Positions 6,707 through 9,758 of a DNA stretch of 9,758 bases are shown here, piece after piece (position 1 is the stretch's first letter; every line of letters begins with the position of its first letter). Both the position numbers and the translations under genes were made by a program. The notes beneath the pieces were generated by a model. That model worked only from the letters and a program-made list of their open reading frames with translations. It ran no database searches and was not told where the DNA came from. Source of the DNA: Lactobacillus sp. UBA5815 (lineage in GTDB: Bacteria; Bacillota; Bacilli; Lactobacillales; Lactobacillaceae); the NCBI GenBank assembly GCA_002417825.1, contig DICX01000089.1, positions 1-9,758 of the forward strand. Reading direction: 5' to 3'.

Positions 6707-6784
6707 TTACAACTTCACTTTCTCCATCTTGCCGAAAGCAATATCGACAAAAAGCGGTTTATTTAATTGATTGGAGACGTTCAT
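6707..6784 (-). CDS. Possible small ORF (25 residues) in the leader of the membrane protein gene
   Basis: From ATG at 6784 the frame reads MNVSNQLNKPLFVDIAFGKM and then EKVKL before TAA, which ends 2 nt upstream of the next gene's ATG. That 2-nt spacing equals the two spacings in the GH25-like/helicase/PTS group, a hint of coupled translation. A second in-frame ATG at codon 20 carries GGAG of its own just after it. There is no good Shine-Dalgarno sequence before the first ATG. The frame stays open further upstream for about 17 codons without a convincing start. The peptide is not recognised and could be a leader peptide or chance. Confidence 0.3.
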   Translation of the reverse strand: MNVSNQLNKPLFVDIAFGKMEKVKL

Positions 6785-6797
6785 ATTGGACGTCCAA
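6771..6797 (-). promoter_or_regulatory. Palindrome / alternative hairpin in the leader of the membrane protein gene
   Basis: TTGGACGTCCAA at 6786-6797 is a perfect 12-bp palindrome. In RNA, its first half (minus-strand TTGGACGT, 6797-6790) can instead pair with ACGTCTCCAA (6780-6771) apart from a 2-nt CT bulge, placing the small-ORF ATG in a 9-nt loop. It lies about 60-75 nt downstream of the predicted transcription start, so it could be an operator or a translational switch. It fits no riboswitch class I know. Confidence 0.3.
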
Positions 6798-6865
6798 CTC
6801 AAACTGCTCGAATTTATTTGGCTAATCCCAACGATTCAACCTTCTTCAAACGGCAGCTATCCTCT

Positions 6866-6871
6866 ATTATA
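6866..6871 (-). promoter_or_regulatory. -10 element for the membrane protein/CNNM unit
   Basis: On the minus strand TATAAT occurs 3 nt after the T run of the phosphoketolase terminator. It predicts transcription from about 6859 and a leader of about 155 nt before ATG at 6704. No good -35 is visible at 16-18 nt; that place is occupied by the terminator loop and arm. Confidence 0.45.
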
Positions 6872-6874
6872 ACG

Positions 6875-6912
6875 AAAAACGCCTTAAAAGTATTTAACTT
6901 TCAAGGCGTTTT
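6875..6912 (-). terminator. Terminator of the phosphoketolase gene
   Basis: Arms at 6876-6885 and 6903-6912 are perfectly complementary over 10 bp (AAAACGCCTT / AAGGCGTTTT). Extra AAAGT/ACTTT pairing, with one mismatch, extends the stem inwards towards a TAAAT loop. On the minus strand the second arm runs into five T residues. It lies about 20 nt after the stop at 6933. Confidence 0.85.
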
Positions 6913-6932
6913 CTATTAAGCAGAGAAACGAT

Positions 6933-9311
6933 TTAATTCAAACCTGTCCACTGCCAGCTCGTAACTTCTGGAATATCTTTGCCATTGTCACGAATATAGC
7001 GGTGATGTTTAGCAAGCAGATCATCAAGTTTCGCAATGAATCCAGCATTTTCTTTGGCCAAACTTGGCAAAGACAAAATTGCATCTTTGGCCAAATGGAA
7101 TCGATCTAATTCATTCAACACACGCATATCGAATGGTGTCGTGATGTCACCATTTTCTTCATAACAATGAATATGAACATTGCGATTATGACGATCGAAG
7201 AAAATCGATTCCATCATTGGTCTAAAGCCGTGCCAAGCAAAGATAATCGGGTTATCTGTCGTAAAGAGTTGATCAAAAGCTTCATCAGAAAGACCATTTG
7301 GATTCTTGCGTTGACTCATCAGCTTCATGACATCAATCACATTGATATAACGCAGTTTCAGATCAGGAAATTGCCGGTGAAGCAGATCGATAGCGGCTAA
7401 AGATTCGATCGTAGGCTCTGTTCCTGTTGAGGCGAACACAAGATCAGGTTCAGCATGACCATCAGTTGAAGCCCAATCAATGTAGCCCAATCCTTTAGAA
7501 ACCAATTTTTGCGCTTCTTCGATACTGAACCATTGCGGTCTTGGTTGTTTCGAGGTCACGATCACATTGATGCATTCGCGATCGTTAAAGGCTTTGTCGC
7601 CAACTGCCAGCAAAGTGTTAGTGTCTGCCGGCAGATACTCATGAATCAAATCCGGCTTTCCTTTTTCAAACAAGTGGGTCAATAATCCTGGATCTTGATG
7701 CGTATACCCGTTATGATCCTGCTGAAAGACCGTCGAGGTGTCCACGATGTTCAGAGAAGGATAATCATGGCGCCAATACTGCTCTTTAGCCTTGCGAAGC
7801 CATTTCATGTGCTGCGTGAACATTGAATCGACGACACGACCAAAAGCTTCATACGTTGCAAAAAAGCCATGACGTCCTGTTAAAACGTAACCTTCCAGCC
7901 AGCCTTCAGCTTGATGTTCAGATAATTGCGAATCTAACATCCGACCTTCATGAGCCAAATTTTCATCGTTAGGTTCATGAATTTTTTCCAACCACTGCCG
8001 CTTCTGACCATCTAACAAAGCAAAAAGACGGTTGGATTTTGATTCATCAGGGCCAAAGCCGCGGAACGTCTTAGGATTAAGCGTTGCGACTTCGTTTAAA
8101 TATTTGGCCCACTCGGCCATATCTTGAGCTTCTTGGCTTCCTGGTTTGTTGAACTTCAACGCAAATCGACGATAATCCGGCAGATTGAGACGTTTGGGTG
8201 CGATACCGCCATTCGTGATTGGATTCATCGCCATCCTGGCATCACCTTTGACCGCGTTTTCCAAAACAATGTCTTTAGGAGAACCATCTTCATCGAACAG
8301 TTCTTCCGGTTTGTAACTTTCTAACCAATCGATCAGCATTTCTTTATGTGCCATATGGGTTTGATCGACTGGAATCGGAATCTGATGCGCTCTGAATGAA
8401 TTTTCGATTGGATTGCCGTCCATATCCTTTTTAGGACCGGTCCATCCCTTCGGAACTTGGAGGATGATCATCGGCCATATTGGCAATGATGCGTCATTTT
8501 CTTCACGTGCATGCTTTTGAATGGCTTTGATCTTTTCAATCACCGTATCTAAAGTCTTGGCCATCAATTCATGCGCTTCTTCATGCGTCTTATTGAAGAC
8601 GTTGACGAAATGAGGTTCCCAGCCCATGCCGCTGAAGTACTTCGTTAAATCTTCATCACTCATGCGCGATACGATCGTAGGATTAGAAATCTTGAACCCA
8701 TTGATCTGCAAAATTGGCAAAACCGCACCATCATGGATAGGGTTGATAAATTTATCTGAAAACCATGATGTTGCCAGCGGTCCTGTCTCAGATTCGCCGT
8801 CACCGATCTCGACTGCAGCGATAACGTCTGGATTATCCAAAATTGCGCCTGTACCATGCGATAATGAGTAGCCCAGTTCACCACCTTCGTGGATAGATCC
8901 CGGTGTTTCAGGAGCAGCATGTGATGCAATTCCGCCTGGAAAGCTGAATTGTTTGAATAATTTCGCCATACCCTTTTCATCCCGAGTGATTTCAGGATAG
9001 CGCTCCGTATACGACCCGTCTAAGTAAGAATTTGAAACCATGACTTGACCGCCATGACCAGATCCTTCGATATAAAACATGTTCAATCCATATTTTTTGA
9101 TGACACGGTTCAAATGCGCATAAATAAAGTTTTGCGGTACGATCGTGCCCCAATGGCCAATTGGCTTGGGTTTCACATCGCTTGCTTGCAGTTCACGTTT
9201 GAGCAGTGGATTATGCATCAAGAACAGTTGGCCGACCGAAAGGTAATTAGCGGCCCGCCAATAAGCATCAACACTTTTTAGGTATTCTTTTGAATCATAA
9301 TTGATAGCCAT
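6933..9311 (-). CDS. xpkA: Xylulose-5-phosphate/fructose-6-phosphate phosphoketolase
   Basis: A full-length 792-residue thiamine diphosphate enzyme that splits xylulose 5-phosphate with phosphate into acetyl phosphate and glyceraldehyde 3-phosphate; many members also cleave fructose 6-phosphate. It is the key enzyme of heterolactic and pentose fermentation in lactobacilli. Family signatures: IGHWGT (51-56), EGSGHGGQV (82-90), ASHAAPETPGSIHEGGELGY (129-148), the ThDP/Mg motif GDGESETGPLATSW (170-183) with N204 in NGFKISN, FRAHQIPIP (307-315), EGWLEGYVLTGRHGFF (469-484), and STVFQQDHNGYTHQDP further on. Residues H53, H86, H131, D171, E173, N204 and H309 correspond to active-site positions known in bifidobacterial Xfp. 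The C-terminus (PEVTSWQWTGLN) is the usual family end. ATG at 9311 has GGAGGAG 7 nt upstream. It is a single-gene unit with its own promoter, cre-like site and terminator, next to a GntR-type regulator. Confidence 0.97.
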   Translation of the reverse strand: MAINYDSKEYLKSVDAYWRAANYLSVGQLFLMHNPLLKRELQASDVKPKPIGHWGTIVPQNFIYAHLNRVIKKYGLNMFYIEGSGHGGQVMVSNSYLDGSYTERYPEITRDEKGMAKLFKQFSFPGGIASHAAPETPGSIHEGGELGYSLSHGTGAILDNPDVIAAVEIGDGESETGPLATSWFSDKFINPIHDGAVLPILQINGFKISNPTIVSRMSDEDLTKYFSGMGWEPHFVNVFNKTHEEAHELMAKTLDTVIEKIKAIQKHAREENDASLPIWPMIILQVPKGWTGPKKDMDGNPIENSFRAHQIPIPVDQTHMAHKEMLIDWLESYKPEELFDEDGSPKDIVLENAVKGDARMAMNPITNGGIAPKRLNLPDYRRFALKFNKPGSQEAQDMAEWAKYLNEVATLNPKTFRGFGPDESKSNRLFALLDGQKRQWLEKIHEPNDENLAHEGRMLDSQLSEHQAEGWLEGYVLTGRHGFFATYEAFGRVVDSMFTQHMKWLRKAKEQYWRHDYPSLNIVDTSTVFQQDHNGYTHQDPGLLTHLFEKGKPDLIHEYLPADTNTLLAVGDKAFNDRECINVIVTSKQPRPQWFSIEEAQKLVSKGLGYIDWASTDGHAEPDLVFASTGTEPTIESLAAIDLLHRQFPDLKLRYINVIDVMKLMSQRKNPNGLSDEAFDQLFTTDNPIIFAWHGFRPMMESIFFDRHNRNVHIHCYEENGDITTPFDMRVLNELDRFHLAKDAILSLPSLAKENAGFIAKLDDLLAKHHRYIRDNGKDIPEVTSWQWTGLN

Positions 9312-9359
9312 GATTAGACTCCTCCGAAAAGTTGATCTCGATTTTTTTCTTTCAGAATC

Positions 9360-9388
9360 ATCATAACTTGTTTGGTCTTATAATTCAA
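9360..9388 (-). promoter_or_regulatory. xpkA promoter
   Basis: On the minus strand TTGAAT (9388-9383) and TATGAT (9365-9360) are separated by exactly 17 nt, a good sigma-A promoter. Transcription would start near 9353, giving a leader of about 42 nt that ends in the GGAGGAG ribosome binding site. Confidence 0.65.
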
Positions 9389-9418
9389 CCTTTTTGAATA
9401 TTGATACGGTCCAATTAT

Positions 9419-9432
9419 AGAAAACGCTGTCA
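9419..9432 (-). promoter_or_regulatory. cre-like site (CcpA operator) upstream of xpkA
   Basis: TGACAGCGTTTTCT on the minus strand agrees with TGAAAGCGTTTTCA, a form of the catabolite-responsive element, at 12 of 14 positions, including the central CG. It is centred about 70 nt upstream of the predicted xpkA start and just after the stop of the regulator gene. A TATAAT on the minus strand directly follows it (about 9413-9418). CcpA is known to control xpkA in Lactobacillus pentosus; here the sign of regulation is not readable from position alone. Confidence 0.6.
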
Positions 9433-9448
9433 CACACTTTTTTCTCGG

Positions 9449-9758
9449 CTATTTCTGCCCTAAATTAACGAACGTGTTGTAACGCATATATTGATAATGA
9501 ACGCGCATGCTTGAAACTTCAAAAGGTGTGCCATCATCTAAAAAGAAAACGCCATCCATGATTCCCACAGGCTCATTGACTTTCAAGTTCAACTTTTTTT
9601 GATCGATTTCAGTTGAAGGCGAGACGGTCAACGTTAAGAAAGCCTTCGTCACGGTTTTGCTTTGCTGATCTTCTAAATAATTGAACAATGACCCCTTTAA
9701 AATTTCAGGTGACAGTTCAGGCACGATCTTGATCGGAATATAACCTGTTTCGATCAAA
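9449..9758 (-). CDS. GntR-family regulator, HutC/UTRA type, C-terminal part only
   Basis: The minus-strand frame enters from the right edge and ends with TAG at 9449-9451, giving 103 codons. There is no start or DNA-binding domain in the window. The visible part fits the C-terminal half of a UTRA effector-binding domain: TKAFLTLTVSPSTEIDQKKL, then NEPVGIMDGVFFLDDGTPFE, then a final strand SSMRVHYQYMRYNTFVNLGQ. That matches the 'G.P....R..Y.....F' ending of HutC/TreR-like regulators that sense phosphorylated sugars or similar ligands. It lies directly upstream of xpkA on the same strand with about 137 nt between, so it may control xpkA or sugar genes off the right edge. No terminator is apparent after it, so read-through into xpkA is possible. 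Confidence 0.75.
   Translation of the reverse strand, partial: LIETGYIPIKIVPELSPEILKGSLFNYLEDQQSKTVTKAFLTLTVSPSTEIDQKKLNLKVNEPVGIMDGVFFLDDGTPFEVSSMRVHYQYMRYNTFVNLGQK

Noticed and set aside
6705..6865. Mg2+ (M-box) or Mn2+ (yybP-ykoY) riboswitch before the membrane protein/CNNM unit
   Set aside because: The leader is about 155 nt, a suitable length, but I could not find the conserved core sequences of either class or an expression-platform terminator.
8660..8980. A 106-residue open frame on the minus strand inside the phosphoketolase gene
   Set aside because: It overlaps xpkA fully in another frame, has a composition typical of an out-of-frame shadow and no family resemblance.
9401..9414. 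TTGATACGGTCCAA as a GntR or LacI-type operator near the xpkA promoter
   Set aside because: Only the outer TTG/CAA and central CG are symmetrical; too weak to call without further copies of the site.
9449..9480. Terminator after the GntR-type regulator gene
   Set aside because: Only a 3-bp GGC/GCC stem precedes an A run on the minus strand; no hairpin with a T tract is present.
1..9758. CRISPR array, insertion sequence, prophage, toxin-antitoxin or defence system
   Set aside because: No regularly spaced repeats, transposase or integrase motifs, or defence-type domains were seen; apart from the 118-228 bp spacers the window is filled with metabolic and housekeeping genes.

Overview
The window looks like chromosomal DNA from a lactic acid bacterium, most likely a member of the Lactobacillaceae (order Lactobacillales). 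The main clue is a full-length xylulose-5-phosphate/fructose-6-phosphate phosphoketolase that closely resembles lactobacillar XpkA. Supporting clues are a low-to-moderate GC composition (judged by eye, not computed), strong AGGAGG-type ribosome binding sites, several TTG starts, a CcpA-type cre site and a cellobiose/lactose-type PTS permease. The genus cannot be fixed from this sequence alone.

Layout, left to right. (1) Positions 1-2460 hold three tightly packed minus-strand genes, transcribed right to left: a membrane-anchored GH25-lysozyme-like protein that has lost its catalytic acids, a DEAD-box RNA helicase, and the first 170 codons of a PTS EIIC permease that runs off the left edge. Both gaps between them are 2 nt. 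(2) A 118-bp divergent spacer separates this group from a plus-strand APC-family amino acid permease of the SteT type (2579-3904). (3) A hairpin whose left arm is the last codons of the permease separates it from a convergent, stand-alone hypoxanthine phosphoribosyltransferase gene (3930-4496, minus). (4) Upstream on the minus strand lies a two-gene unit: an unrecognised two-TM membrane protein (6006-6704) followed by a CNNM/CBS/CorC_HlyC-type protein of the magnesium-transport-associated family. It ends in a clear intrinsic terminator. Its leader holds a possible 25-codon ORF ending 2 nt before the membrane protein start, plus a palindrome. (5) The phosphoketolase gene (6933-9311, minus) has its own promoter, a cre-like site and a terminator. 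(6) The right edge cuts through the UTRA domain of a GntR/HutC-type regulator directly upstream of the phosphoketolase gene.

Functionally this is a housekeeping and carbon-metabolism neighbourhood: sugar uptake, phosphoketolase-pathway fermentation under probable catabolite and GntR-type control, amino acid exchange, purine salvage and divalent-cation homeostasis. I found no CRISPR array, transposase, phage gene, tRNA or rRNA, and no convincing undescribed multi-gene system. The most interesting local items are the degenerate GH25 domain translationally linked to a helicase, and the sORF/palindrome leader in front of a membrane-protein gene that lacks its own well-placed ribosome binding site.
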